Shown here piece by piece: positions 41,106 through 50,028 of a DNA stretch of 64,000 bases. The position numbers and the translations under genes are program-made. The notes beneath the pieces were generated by a model, which saw only the letters and a list, made by a program, of their open reading frames with translations, made no database searches and had not been told where the DNA came from. This stretch comes from Nocardia goodfellowii (lineage in GTDB: Bacteria > Actinomycetota > Actinomycetes > Mycobacteriales > Mycobacteriaceae), in NCBI RefSeq assembly GCF_017875645.1, contig NZ_JAGGMR010000001.1, forward strand, positions 5,084,001 through 5,148,000. Reading direction: 5' to 3'. Each line of letters opens with the position of its first letter. Position 1 is the first letter of the stretch.

Positions 41106-42245
41106 ATGATGCGCAGTTTGGACGACGCCCGCGCCGTCTGCGAAAAGCACCTGCCCGGACTGTATCCGGCGTTGGCGAGCGCCCCGCTGATGGAATGGGA
41201 ACGGCCCGGCAACCAGGGCCTGGACCTGTTCCGCAAGTTCGGCGGGCCCGGCCTGCTCATCCCCGCCGAGTACGCCGGTCACGGCGTGACTCCGCTGGAG
41301 GCGCTGCGGATCACCCAGGCGATCGGTTCGTGCGCGCCCTCGCTGGCGGTGGCGAGCACCATGCACCACTTCTCGGTCGCGACCATCTTCACCCTGGCCG
41401 CGAGCCTGCGCGCCAGTGGCTTGGAATGGGCACTGCTGGAAGGCATTTCGGATCAGAACCTGTTGGTCGCGTCAGGCTTCGCCGAGGGCAATCCGGGACA
41501 GGGCATCCTGACGCCGACGCTGCGGGGCGTACCGGCCGCCGGCGGATTGACGGTGCACGGCTCGAAGAAACCGTGCAGCATGGCGCGGTCGATGGACCTG
41601 TTCTCGGCGAGTGTCGCGGTCCCGGGGGCCGACGGCGCGGAGTCCGCGGCGGTCATCCTGATTCCGGCGTCGACGCCGGGGATGTCGGTGCATCAGTTCT
41701 GGGCGAGCCCGATATTGGGCGGAGCCGAGAGCGACGAGGTGCGCCTGACCGACGTCTTCGTGGACGAGCGGCTGCTCATCCCGATCGGCACCACCGCCGA
41801 CGGTGCGCTGGACGAACTGCAGACCGTCGGGTTCATCTGGTTCGAAATGCTGATCACGGCGTGCTACCTCGGAATGGCCACCGGGCTGGTGGAGCGAGTC
41901 TTCGCGGATTCCCGGCTGGGCGCGGAACGCCTTGCGGCGCTGGGCATCCGGCTGGAGACCGGCGTACTGCTGCTGGAGCGGATCGCGGCGTCGATCGCCG
42001 CGGGCCGGACCGGCAACGCCGAGCTGGCCACGGCGCTGGTCGCTCGCTACGCCGCCGTGGAGGCGATCAACGACGTCGTCACCGCGGCGGTGGCCGCTCT
42101 GGGCGGTCTGGCCTTCATCACCGATCAGGAGGTGGGCTACCTCGCCTCGGCGTCCCGGTGCGCGGGCTTCCATCCACCGTCCCGCTCGGCGATGAGCGAA
42201 GCCTTGGCCGCCAGCTTCACCGGCGCCGCGTTACGGATCGAGTGA
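41106..42245 (+). CDS. Acyl-CoA dehydrogenase family protein
   Basis: 379 residues. Acyl-CoA dehydrogenase fold: N-terminal helical domain with FGGPGLLIPAEYAGHGVTPLEALRITQAIGS, middle beta domain (ASGFAEGNPGQG, LTVHGSKKPCSMARSMDLFSASV), and C-terminal helical bundle (YAAVEAINDVVTAAVAALGG). It could form a C=C bond beta to a thioester, or act as an FAD-dependent oxygenase-like member; several natural-product clusters use such proteins on carrier-bound acids. AGGAG overlaps the preceding stop codon. ATG 41109 is an alternative start. Confidence 0.88.
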   Translation: MMRSLDDARAVCEKHLPGLYPALASAPLMEWERPGNQGLDLFRKFGGPGLLIPAEYAGHGVTPLEALRITQAIGSCAPSLAVASTMHHFSVATIFTLAASLRASGLEWALLEGISDQNLLVASGFAEGNPGQGILTPTLRGVPAAGGLTVHGSKKPCSMARSMDLFSASVAVPGADGAESAAVILIPASTPGMSVHQFWASPILGGAESDEVRLTDVFVDERLLIPIGTTADGALDELQTVGFIWFEMLITACYLGMATGLVERVFADSRLGAERLAALGIRLETGVLLLERIAASIAAGRTGNAELATALVARYAAVEAINDVVTAAVAALGGLAFITDQEVGYLASASRCAGFHPPSRSAMSEALAASFTGAALRIE

Positions 42246-42251
42246 GGAACG

Positions 42252-43514
42252 ATGACTACGACTGACACCGACACCACGGCCGAGCGGATCTCCCGCATCT
42301 ACCGCACGAATCTGAGCACCGGCCGGGCACGGCTGGGCGAGCTGGTCGGCGGGCAGGTCGAGGTGGAATCCAGCGGAGCCTGGATCCGCACGATGGACGG
42401 CCGGCGCTATCTCAACGCCGGGGGATACGGCGTATTCCTCATGGGCGCAAGACATCCCACGGTACTCACGGCCATCGACCGGCAGCTGCGCACGCATCCG
42501 GTCGGTTCGCGGATGTTCCTGGAACCGATGGCCGCGTGGGCCGCCGAGGCGCTGATCCGGGTGGCCCCCGCCGGGTTGACGCGGGTGCACTTCAGCGGAT
42601 CGGGCACCGAAGCGACCGAGACCGCGCTCAAACTCGCCCGGCTCAACGGTCGCCGGCAGGTGATCTCGATGCGCGGCGGCTATCACGGCAAGACCCTCGG
42701 GGCGCTGTCCGTGACCGGAAAGGCGTTGTTCCAGGACCCTTTCCGGCCCTTGCTGCCCGGCATCACGCATGTGCCGTTCGGCAGCGCCGAAGCGTTGGCC
42801 GCGGCGCTGGCACAGCACGCCGGGGAGGCCTGTGTCATCCTCGAGCCGATTCAAGGTGAGGCGGGCGTGGTCATCCCGCCGGCGGGCTACCTCGCTACGG
42901 TGGCCGCGCTGTGCGCGGAATACGACGCCCTGCTGATCATCGACGAGATCCAGACCGGCCTCGGCCGCACCGGCAGCTGGTGGGCGATCGAACAGGAGCA
43001 GGTGCGGCCCGACATCCTGTTGTCGGGCAAGGCGTTGGGCGGCGGGGTGCTACCGGTCTCGGCGGCGATCGCCTCCGAAGCGGTCTACACCGTGCTGGAC
43101 CGCGATCCTTTCCTGCACACCTCGACCTTCGCCGGCGCTCCCATCGCGATGGCCGCGGTGTGCGGTGCGCTCGAGGCGATCACCGATGACCGGTTGGTCG
43201 AGCGCGCCGCGACGCTCGGGACACTGCTCTTCACCCAGATGGAAGCCTTGGTCGCGCAATACTTTTCGCCGCGGGCGTGCCGGCTCCGGGGGCGTGGACT
43301 GCTGCTGGGCCTGGAGTTCGCCGATCCGGCCATGGCGACCGATCTGCTGGTGGAACTGGTGGCCGAGCACGTCATCGCCAACCACTCGCTCAATGCCGAA
43401 CGGGTGGTCCGGCTGACACCACCCGCGATTCTCGACGACAACGAAGTCGATTTCCTGTTGGACCGCTTCGAGAATGCGGTCCGCACGACCGCATCGCGCT
43501 ATCCCGAATCCTGA
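42252..43514 (+). CDS. Class III PLP aminotransferase
   Basis: 420 residues. Fold-type I class III transaminase: HFSGSGTEATETALKLAR (phosphate-binding), YHGKTLGALSVTG, CVILEPIQGEAGVVIPPAGY, ALLIIDEIQTGLGRTGSWWAIE with the PLP Asp, and the Schiff-base Lys in DILLSGKALGGGVLPVSAAI. It resembles ornithine/acetylornithine and omega-aminotransferases that convert aldehydes to terminal amines or the reverse. With the aldehyde dehydrogenase and acyl-CoA dehydrogenase it could install or remove an amine on the cluster product. Starts 6 nt after the preceding gene. Confidence 0.92.
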   Translation: MTTTDTDTTAERISRIYRTNLSTGRARLGELVGGQVEVESSGAWIRTMDGRRYLNAGGYGVFLMGARHPTVLTAIDRQLRTHPVGSRMFLEPMAAWAAEALIRVAPAGLTRVHFSGSGTEATETALKLARLNGRRQVISMRGGYHGKTLGALSVTGKALFQDPFRPLLPGITHVPFGSAEALAAALAQHAGEACVILEPIQGEAGVVIPPAGYLATVAALCAEYDALLIIDEIQTGLGRTGSWWAIEQEQVRPDILLSGKALGGGVLPVSAAIASEAVYTVLDRDPFLHTSTFAGAPIAMAAVCGALEAITDDRLVERAATLGTLLFTQMEALVAQYFSPRACRLRGRGLLLGLEFADPAMATDLLVELVAEHVIANHSLNAERVVRLTPPAILDDNEVDFLLDRFENAVRTTASRYPES

Positions 43515-43524
43515 GGTGAACACC

Positions 43525-44043
43525 GTGCGAAGTGCCACATTGACCGTGCGGTCGACGACCGTCGACCCCGACCAGGCCTATGACATCGTCCGCCGTTTCG
43601 AATCGTATCCGGGTCTCGTCGAAGAGGTCCGATCCGTCGTGGTGCGCGAGGCGCCGGACGGCCGTTCCTCGATGAGCGACTGGGAGGTGTATTTCCGCAA
43701 CGGCCCGCTGCGGTGGACCGAGGTCGACTATTTCCAGCCGGAACGCCGCAACATCGTCTTCGAGCAGGAGTCCGGCGACTTCCACGTCTTCCGCGGATCC
43801 TGGCAGGTGCGTCCGGCCGGCGCCGGCAGCGCCGTAACCTTCGAGGCCGCGTTCGATTTCGGGATCCCGAGCATGACCGGAGTGCTGGAACCCATCGCGG
43901 AGAAGGTGCTCAAGGAGGGCATCGCCACCATCCTGATCCGACTGCTGGGCGATGGCGAGGTGGTCGGCGATCCCGCGGTGGCCGCCGCCGTCGCCAAGAA
44001 ACTCGCGGTCGCCGCGACCGCGCCGATCGGAGCGGGTGACTGA
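43525..44043 (+). CDS. SRPBCC/polyketide cyclase-like protein
   Basis: 172 residues from GTG 43525 (GAGG 9 nt upstream). START/Bet v1-like helix-grip fold: TVDPDQAYDIVRRFESYPGLVEEVRSVVVRE, then YFRNGPLRWTEVDYFQPERRNIVFEQESGDFHVFRGSWQV, and a long C-terminal helix. Related proteins act as aromatases/cyclases or as lipid-binding (COQ10-type) proteins. In this operon it could cyclise or dehydrate an intermediate, but no polyketide synthase is visible in the window. Tight spacing with its neighbours shows operon membership. Confidence 0.85.
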   Translation: MRSATLTVRSTTVDPDQAYDIVRRFESYPGLVEEVRSVVVREAPDGRSSMSDWEVYFRNGPLRWTEVDYFQPERRNIVFEQESGDFHVFRGSWQVRPAGAGSAVTFEAAFDFGIPSMTGVLEPIAEKVLKEGIATILIRLLGDGEVVGDPAVAAAVAKKLAVAATAPIGAGD

Positions 44044-44044
44044 G

Positions 44045-44497
44045 ATGGATCACGCGAACCGATTCACCACCCCCACCACCTATCGGTTGATGCGCCTGGA
44101 ATACGGCGTCGCGACCGTGGCGTGCGGGCTGCTGTTCTTATGGCACATCGACGAGGTGCGGTGGTGGCCCGCCATCGCACTGTTCGCCTACATCGACGTA
44201 ATCGGTTACATCCCAGGTTTGCTCGTCTACCTGCGGAACAAACCCGGTCCGGTGCCGCGGGTGTACTACATCCTCTACAACACCATGCACAGCTTCCTCA
44301 CGCAGTCGGCGGTGGTGGGTGCCTGGGTGCTGCTGTTCGGGTTCGAATGGGCGTTGCTGGTCGTACCGATCCATCTCTGCGGTGACCGCGCGCTGTTCGG
44401 GAACTTCATCAAGCCCTTCAGCGTGCCGTTCGAACCGAAAGCGGTGCCGGAGTTCGAGGAATTCGAACGCCGGCTGGCCGCCCGGGTCGCGGGGTGA
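44045..44497 (+). CDS. Multi-pass membrane protein of the halogenase operon, unknown
   Basis: 150 residues with three to four membrane segments (about 17-33, 39-60, 84-104, 106-120) and charged ends. The conserved-looking polar residues RVYYILYNTMHSF and IHLCGDRALFGNFIKPF could line a cavity. An upstream in-frame GTG (44036) overlaps the previous stop and is an alternative start. It has no transporter family signature that I recognise. Being inside the operon suggests a role in product synthesis at the membrane or in export. Confidence 0.75.
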   Translation: MDHANRFTTPTTYRLMRLEYGVATVACGLLFLWHIDEVRWWPAIALFAYIDVIGYIPGLLVYLRNKPGPVPRVYYILYNTMHSFLTQSAVVGAWVLLFGFEWALLVVPIHLCGDRALFGNFIKPFSVPFEPKAVPEFEEFERRLAARVAG

Positions 44498-44503
44498 ACG
44501 GCG

Positions 44504-44989
44504 ATGAGCGAGGTCGATATCGGACCCGATTCCCAACAGTGCCTGCGGCTGTACCGCAAGCTCGCCGCCAGCGTCGCCATCATCTCGGCGCAAGGCCCCG
44601 CCGGTCCGGTCGGGATGACGGCCTCGTCGCTGACCTCGTTGTCGCTGCGGCCGCCGCTGCTGCTGGCGTGTCTGGCCGTCGGGTCGCAGACCCTGACCGC
44701 GATCGAGCGCAGCGGCGCGTTCGGAGTGGCGCTGCTCAGCGAGCGGCAGCAAGCGCTGGCAGAGGATTTCGCGTCACCGGCGGGCGCCAGGTTCGCCGGG
44801 GCGGGGTACCGCAGTGTGCTCGGGGTGCCGGTGCTCCCGGATCCGCTGGCCTGGTCGGTCTGCCTGCTGACCGACACCCGGACCTATGGCGATCACGTCG
44901 TGATCGTCGGAGAAATCATCGCGTTGGAGACGGATTCAGGGAGGCCGCTGCTGTGGCACAGTCAAGCGTTCGCGTTGCTTCGAACATGA
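44504..44989 (+). CDS. Flavin reductase-like protein (likely FADH2 supply for the halogenase)
   Basis: 161 residues, the standard size of the FMN-binding split-barrel flavin reductases of two-component monooxygenases. Typical segments: LYRKLAASVAIISAQGPAGPVGMTASSLTSLSLRPPLLLACLA and the C-terminal RTYGDHVVIVGEIIALE. It reduces FAD or FMN with NAD(P)H. Its stop overlaps the start of the FAD oxidase gene and it is two genes upstream of the halogenase, which requires reduced FAD, so the partner is encoded in the same transcript. Confidence 0.92.
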   Translation: MSEVDIGPDSQQCLRLYRKLAASVAIISAQGPAGPVGMTASSLTSLSLRPPLLLACLAVGSQTLTAIERSGAFGVALLSERQQALAEDFASPAGARFAGAGYRSVLGVPVLPDPLAWSVCLLTDTRTYGDHVVIVGEIIALETDSGRPLLWHSQAFALLRT

Positions 44990-46323
44990 GGAACGTACCC
45001 GTCTGGTGGCCCGAAACGGGCCTGGCGCCGGGCGGTGACCGGCTCGCGAGCACCGGGCGGGTAGATCTGGCGATCGTCGGCGGCGGCCTGGCGGGATTGG
45101 CCACCGCGCACTACGTCGCCGCGGCCCGGCCGGAGTGGAAAATCGCTGTGCTGGAAGCGGAGACGATCGGTGCGGGTGCTACCGGTCGCAGCACCGGCAT
45201 CGTCTCGCCGGGACTGAGCATCCCGCTGCCCCAGTTGCGGCGCAGGATCGGTGACGCCCGCACGCTGGCGGCCTTCGACGCCTCCCAGCGCGGTGTCACC
45301 CTGCTGCGTGAGCTGATCAAAACCGAGCGCATCGACTGCGACGCCCGCGACGAGCCGCACACCCTGGTGGCCCTCACCCCGGCGAAGCGCCGGCGGATGA
45401 GCACCCACCTCGCGGCACTGCGCGAGCTCGGCCGGCCGGTGCGCTGGCTCACCGCCGACGAGGTGGTCGAATCGGCCGGACCCGGATACACGGCCGGATT
45501 CGCCTACGAGAACGCGATGGTCATCGATCCCTATCGACTGCTGACCGGTCTGGCGGCCACACTGCGCGAACGCGGGGTGCGGATCTTGGAGAACAGCCGG
45601 GTGCTGTCGCTGGACACCGTCGACGGGGCACCCAAGGTGTACACCGAGACCGGAGCGTTGACCGCCCGCCGCGTACTGCTCACCGTCGACGGTTACGCGG
45701 GACCGCTGAACCCGGTGCCGGCGTCGGTGGTGCCGTTGCGCACGCACCTGCTGGCCACCGCGCCGTTGACGAAAGCGCAACTGGCGCAACTGGGTTGGTC
45801 GGGTCGCGGCGGCATCATCGACCAGCGCAACTTCTTCAACTATTACCGCATGACCGAGGACAACCGCGTCGTGTTCGGCGGCGGTCCCGCGCTGGTGCCT
45901 ACCGGTGATCCCGCTCGGGACGAGCAGCGATCGGCACGCGTCCAGCGCCGGGTCGACGCCGAACTGCTGCGACGGTTTCCGGTACTCGCCGAAGTCGAGG
46001 TGGTGGCCCGCTGGTCGGGCTTGACCGCCAGCAGCCTGGATCGGCTGCCCGTGGTCGGCCCGGTGCCCGGCCGGGACGGCTTCTACTACGCGGGCGCCTG
46101 GTGCGGGCATGGTTTCGCCATGTCGGTGGACTCGGCCTGGCGTTTCGCCGACGCGCTCAGCGGCGGACCCGCGCCCCGGCTGCCCTGGAGCCGCAGCACC
46201 GCTCAGCGCCTGCCGACGAAATACGCCCGGACACATGGCGTTCGGGCGTACCTGCGCTACCTCGACTATGCCGACCGGTTGGACCTGCGCCGTACGCGCG
46301 CCCGCGAAGGAGGACTCCGATGA
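44986..46323 (+). CDS. FAD-dependent oxidoreductase, DadA/D-amino acid oxidase-like
   Basis: 445 residues. N-terminal FAD motif LAIVGGGLAGLATAHYVA (about residues 28-45), ATGRSTGIVSPG, and C-terminal WSGLTASSLDRLPVVGPVPGRDGFYYAGAWCGHGFAMSVDSA, as in the glycine/D-amino acid oxidase (DAO) family. Such enzymes oxidise amines or amino acids to imines. ATG overlaps the flavin reductase stop (ATGA) and its own stop overlaps the halogenase start. It may dehydrogenate an amine made by the aminotransferase. Substrate unknown. Confidence 0.9.
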   Translation: MRNVPVWWPETGLAPGGDRLASTGRVDLAIVGGGLAGLATAHYVAAARPEWKIAVLEAETIGAGATGRSTGIVSPGLSIPLPQLRRRIGDARTLAAFDASQRGVTLLRELIKTERIDCDARDEPHTLVALTPAKRRRMSTHLAALRELGRPVRWLTADEVVESAGPGYTAGFAYENAMVIDPYRLLTGLAATLRERGVRILENSRVLSLDTVDGAPKVYTETGALTARRVLLTVDGYAGPLNPVPASVVPLRTHLLATAPLTKAQLAQLGWSGRGGIIDQRNFFNYYRMTEDNRVVFGGGPALVPTGDPARDEQRSARVQRRVDAELLRRFPVLAEVEVVARWSGLTASSLDRLPVVGPVPGRDGFYYAGAWCGHGFAMSVDSAWRFADALSGGPAPRLPWSRSTAQRLPTKYARTHGVRAYLRYLDYADRLDLRRTRAREGGLR

Positions 46324-48053
46324 AGGACGACAAGACATTCGATGTGGCCATCGTCGGCGGGGGGATCGGCGGCGCCGCGCTGGCCGCGATCCTGGCCCGG
46401 CACGGCGTACGGGTGGTGATCATCGAGGCGGGCGGGCATCCGCGCTTCGCCATCGGCGAGTCCACCGTGCCGGAAACCATTATGGGACTGCGGAATCTGG
46501 CCCGCCGCTACGATGTCCCGGAGCTGGAGAATCTCTCCTCGCACACGAAGTTGCGGCGGGTGGTGAGCGCCGGTTCGGGCGTGAAACGAAACTTCAGCTT
46601 CGCCTATCACCGCGACGGCGAGGCGTTCCGCCCCACCGAATGCACCCAGTACCCGACCTGGGGTCCGCCGATCGGCCCCGACTCGCACTTCTTCCGCCAG
46701 GATGTCGACGCCTACGTCTATCAGGTGGCGCTGTCCTACGGAGCGGTCGGGCACACCTATCGCCCGGTCACCGGCGTCGATTTCGATGCCGACGGCGCGA
46801 CGCTGCGTACGGCCGACGGCGCGGAGTTCCGGGCCGGGTTCGTCGTCGACGCGGGTGGAATGCGCAGTCTGCTCGGGGAATCGCTGGATCTGCGGATGGA
46901 ACCGCCGTACCGGACGCGCTCGCGCACGATCTTCACCCACTTCACCGGTGTCGAACCCTTCGACCGGTTCGCCGGTCCGCGCAGTGCGCACGGCATGCCG
47001 AGCCCGTTCGCGCAGGGCACCCTGCACCATCTGTTCGAGGGCGGCTGGGCCTGGGTGATCCCCTTCGACAACCATCCCGATACCACCAGCAGTCTGTGCT
47101 CGGTGGGCATCAGCCTCGACCTGGATCGGTATCCGAGCCCGGCCGAGGACTCGCCCGAGGCCGAATTCTGGGCGCACGTACGGCGTTTCCCCGATTTCGA
47201 GCGGCAACTCGCCGGGGCGCGCGCGGTGCGGCCGTACATGTCGACCAAGCGCAACCAGTTCGCCTCCCGCCAGGTCGTCGGTGACCGATGGTGCTTGCTG
47301 CCGCACGCCTCGGACTTCATCGACCCGCTGTTCTCCAGCGGTCTGGCGGTCACCGTGATGGCGCTCAACGCGTTGGGGCACCGGCTCATCGACGCGGTGC
47401 GTGAAGGCGATTTCGCCAGGGAGCGTTTCGAATACGTCGAAACCTGGGTCAAGCGGGCCTTCGCCTACTACGACGATCTGGTGAGCTACTCCTATGTCGC
47501 GTTCGACGATTTCGAGCTGTGGAACGCCTGGTTCCGGGTGTGGACGATCGGGACCCTCTACGGGGTGAACGGCCAGATGCAGACCGGATTCGCCTACGAC
47601 CGGACCCGGAACCGGCTGGTATTCGACACGCTGGAACAGGCGCCGTACCGCGGCGTGCAGGGCATCGACAACCCCGACTGCGCCGCGCTGTTCACCAAGG
47701 CCTGCCGGGCCATGCAGGCCTACCGGGACAAGGAGATCGACGTCGGCGAGGCCTGCGGGCGCATCTACACCGCGCTGGCCGACAGCGAGCTCGCGCCGGG
47801 ATTCTGGCGCATCCTGGAACCGGCCGACCGATGCCCCTCCGGACCGTTCACGCTGCTGTCGATGACTCGAATCCTGTTGTGGGGCAAGTATTCCAGCCCG
47901 GCGCATGTCCGCGGCCGATACTTCACCAACGGCTTCGGCGTGGTGGTGGGGGAGGCCGGTCGTTTCTACGGCCACGAACTGCGCAACAGCCTGCGCACGG
48001 CCACCCACGGGGTGCGGGACATGTTCGTCGCCGGTAACCGCGACTGGCGCTGA
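46320..48053 (+). CDS. Flavin-dependent halogenase
   Basis: 577 residues. FAD motif VAIVGGGIGGAALAAIL (residues 10-26), GESTVPE (46-52) and the halogenase signature W-x-W-x-I-P as W243-A-W245-V-I-P248, which shields the flavin and suppresses plain monooxygenation. A Lys in GSGVKRNFSFAYH (about residue 90) is a candidate for the lysine that binds HOCl. FADH2 probably comes from the reductase encoded at 44504. Length and sequence feel closer to carrier-bound or phenolic-type halogenases than to tryptophan halogenases, but I cannot place it. It is coupled by ATGA to the upstream oxidase gene. The key tailoring enzyme of the cluster. Confidence 0.9.
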   Translation: MKDDKTFDVAIVGGGIGGAALAAILARHGVRVVIIEAGGHPRFAIGESTVPETIMGLRNLARRYDVPELENLSSHTKLRRVVSAGSGVKRNFSFAYHRDGEAFRPTECTQYPTWGPPIGPDSHFFRQDVDAYVYQVALSYGAVGHTYRPVTGVDFDADGATLRTADGAEFRAGFVVDAGGMRSLLGESLDLRMEPPYRTRSRTIFTHFTGVEPFDRFAGPRSAHGMPSPFAQGTLHHLFEGGWAWVIPFDNHPDTTSSLCSVGISLDLDRYPSPAEDSPEAEFWAHVRRFPDFERQLAGARAVRPYMSTKRNQFASRQVVGDRWCLLPHASDFIDPLFSSGLAVTVMALNALGHRLIDAVREGDFARERFEYVETWVKRAFAYYDDLVSYSYVAFDDFELWNAWFRVWTIGTLYGVNGQMQTGFAYDRTRNRLVFDTLEQAPYRGVQGIDNPDCAALFTKACRAMQAYRDKEIDVGEACGRIYTALADSELAPGFWRILEPADRCPSGPFTLLSMTRILLWGKYSSPAHVRGRYFTNGFGVVVGEAGRFYGHELRNSLRTATHGVRDMFVAGNRDWR

Positions 48054-48055
48054 GG

Positions 48056-49396
48056 GTGTCGTCCCTGGCGGCCGCGCCGGTATCTCCGATCCCGGCGCAC
48101 AGCGTGCTGATCCTGCTCGTTCAGTTGTGTGTGCTGCTGGTCGCGGCCCGAGGGCTGGGCAGCCTCGCACTGCGCTGCGGTCTGCCTCGAATCGTCGGCG
48201 AGCTCTCGGCCGGCATCCTGGTCGGCCCCTCGGTGCTGGGCCACCTCGCACCGGAGATCGCGACGTGGCTGTTCCCGGTACGGGCCGAACAGCAGCACCT
48301 GCTCGACGCCGTCGGCCAGATCGGCGTGCTGCTGTTGGTGGGGCTGGCGGGTACGCATTTGGACGTCGGGTACATCCGGACGCGAGCCGGCACCGCGGCC
48401 AAGGTGAGTGGCGCCGGACTGGTCCTGCCGCTCGCGCTCGGCGTGGGCGTCGGCCTGCTCGCGCCCGTTCCGCTCCGGCCGGCGGGCGCGGACCCGATCG
48501 TGTTCGCCCTGTTCCTCGGGGTCGCCCTGTGCGTTTCGGCGATACCGGTGATCGCCAAGACGCTGCGCGAGCTGAATCTGTTGCACCGCAACATCGGTCA
48601 GCTCATCCTGACGGCGGGCACGATCGACGACGCGGTCGGCTGGTTGCTGCTGTCGGTGGTGGCGGCGCTCGCGGTGCACGGGCTGACCGCGGCGACCGTG
48701 TTCACCTCGATCGGCTGGCTGGTGGCGGTGCTGGCGGTGGCGCTGCTCATCGGTCGGCCGCTCGTGCGGTTCGCGATCCGTCGCGCCCGCGCGGGTGACG
48801 AGTCGACGCGGGTGACGGCCGTGGTCGTGGTCGTGCTGCTGGCCGGGGCGGCGGCCACGCAGTCGGTCGGCTTCGAGGCGATCCTCGGGGCGTTCGTGTG
48901 TGGTGTGCTGATCCGTTCGGCCGGGGCGCCCGCGGCACTGCTGCAGCCGCTCGACACCACCGTGCTCGCCGTGCTGGCCCCGATCTATTTCGCCACCGCC
49001 GGTCTCCGGATGGATCTGTCCGCGTTGGCCGAGCCGCGCCTGCTCGGCATCTCGCTACTGATCCTGGCCACCGCGGTCGCGGGCAAGTTCGCCGGCGCGT
49101 TCCTCGGCGGATATCTCAGCGGTCTGACGCGGCGCGAGTGCGTCGCGCTGGGCGCGGGCATGAACGCCCGCGGTGTCATCGAGGTGATCATCGCGATGGT
49201 GGGGTTGCGGATGGGCGTGCTCGGGGCCGAGGCCTACACCGCGCTCGTGCTGGTCGCGGTGATCACCTCGGTGATGGCGCCGCCGATTCTGCGCTGGTCT
49301 CTCGCGGCCGCGCCGGTCACGGCGGAGGAGGAGAACCGCCGAACCGGTACGACGATCGACCCGGAGTCTGTCGGTGAGCGCGCGTCCAACGACTAG
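48056..49396 (+). CDS. CPA2-type cation:proton antiporter
   Basis: 446 residues from GTG, 2 nt after the halogenase stop. About 12-13 membrane helices; GLPRIVGELSAGILVGPSVLG and LTAGTIDDAVGWLLLSVVAAL contain the motif with the paired Asp residues of the ion-binding unwound helix. The C-terminus is short, without the TrkA domain of KefB/C. Antiporters of this kind accompany several actinobacterial natural-product clusters, where they may give resistance or ion balance. It appears to be in the same transcript as the halogenase. Confidence 0.9.
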   Translation: MSSLAAAPVSPIPAHSVLILLVQLCVLLVAARGLGSLALRCGLPRIVGELSAGILVGPSVLGHLAPEIATWLFPVRAEQQHLLDAVGQIGVLLLVGLAGTHLDVGYIRTRAGTAAKVSGAGLVLPLALGVGVGLLAPVPLRPAGADPIVFALFLGVALCVSAIPVIAKTLRELNLLHRNIGQLILTAGTIDDAVGWLLLSVVAALAVHGLTAATVFTSIGWLVAVLAVALLIGRPLVRFAIRRARAGDESTRVTAVVVVVLLAGAAATQSVGFEAILGAFVCGVLIRSAGAPAALLQPLDTTVLAVLAPIYFATAGLRMDLSALAEPRLLGISLLILATAVAGKFAGAFLGGYLSGLTRRECVALGAGMNARGVIEVIIAMVGLRMGVLGAEAYTALVLVAVITSVMAPPILRWSLAAAPVTAEEENRRTGTTIDPESVGERASND

Positions 49397-49406
49397 ACTG
49401 GTGATT

Positions 49407-50024
49407 GTGGACGAGGTGCAGCCCAGCCGGCGCGAGATGTATGCCGCGCTGACGAAGAACGCGATTGTCGACGCCGCGAAGAAGTTGTTCGTCGAACGCG
49501 GCTACGACGATACCTCGGTGGACGATATCGCGCGCGCCTCCAATGTCAGCAAAGGCGCTGTGTACCACCACTTCCGCGATAAGCAGCAGGTGTTCGCCGA
49601 GGTGTATCGCGCCGCCACCGCGGTGGTCACCGGGGTGGTCGCCGAGGCGGTGCTGGCCGCGCCCGCCGACTCGTGGGAACGGGTCGAGGTCGCGGTGCGC
49701 ACCGCCATCCGCACCTACGCCGGAGATCCGGAGGCGCGCGCGTTGCTGCGTCAGGTGATCCGGGTGCTGGGGGAGGACAAGACCAAGGAACTGGAGCTGG
49801 AGTTGGCGTTGCCGCTCATCCGGGGCCTGCTCGACGAGATGGCGCGCATCGGCGAATTGCGATCCTTCGATACCGATATCGCGGCACAACTGGCGTTCCG
49901 GGTGCTGTGTGAGGCGTCGCTGATCGTCGCCGCGGCCGACGACCCCGCCGCGGTTTCCCTGGAAGCCGAGACGGTCATGCTGCAGATGCTCGAGGGATTG
50001 CGCACCCGGACCCAGGCCGCCTGA
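49407..50024 (+). CDS. TetR-family regulator at the end of the halogenase operon
   Basis: About 205 residues. N-terminal helix-turn-helix: NAIVDAAKKLFVERGYDDTSVDDIARASNVSKGAVYHHFRDKQQVFAEVYR; the C-terminal ligand domain is standard. In-frame GTG codons lie at 49374, 49401 and 49407. I chose 49407 because TAGACT (49394-49399) would be a -10 box 7 nt upstream, as for other regulators in the window. An imperfect inverted repeat (AGTCTGTCG 49365-49373, CGACTAGACT 49390-49399) brackets that box and may be its own operator. It may control export or the cluster. Confidence 0.88.
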   Translation: MDEVQPSRREMYAALTKNAIVDAAKKLFVERGYDDTSVDDIARASNVSKGAVYHHFRDKQQVFAEVYRAATAVVTGVVAEAVLAAPADSWERVEVAVRTAIRTYAGDPEARALLRQVIRVLGEDKTKELELELALPLIRGLLDEMARIGELRSFDTDIAAQLAFRVLCEASLIVAAADDPAAVSLEAETVMLQMLEGLRTRTQAA

Positions 50025-50028
50025 GCGG

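Noticed and set aside
46266..48251. 661-codon frame antisense to the halogenase
   Set aside because: Overlaps the whole halogenase; no domain and biased composition.
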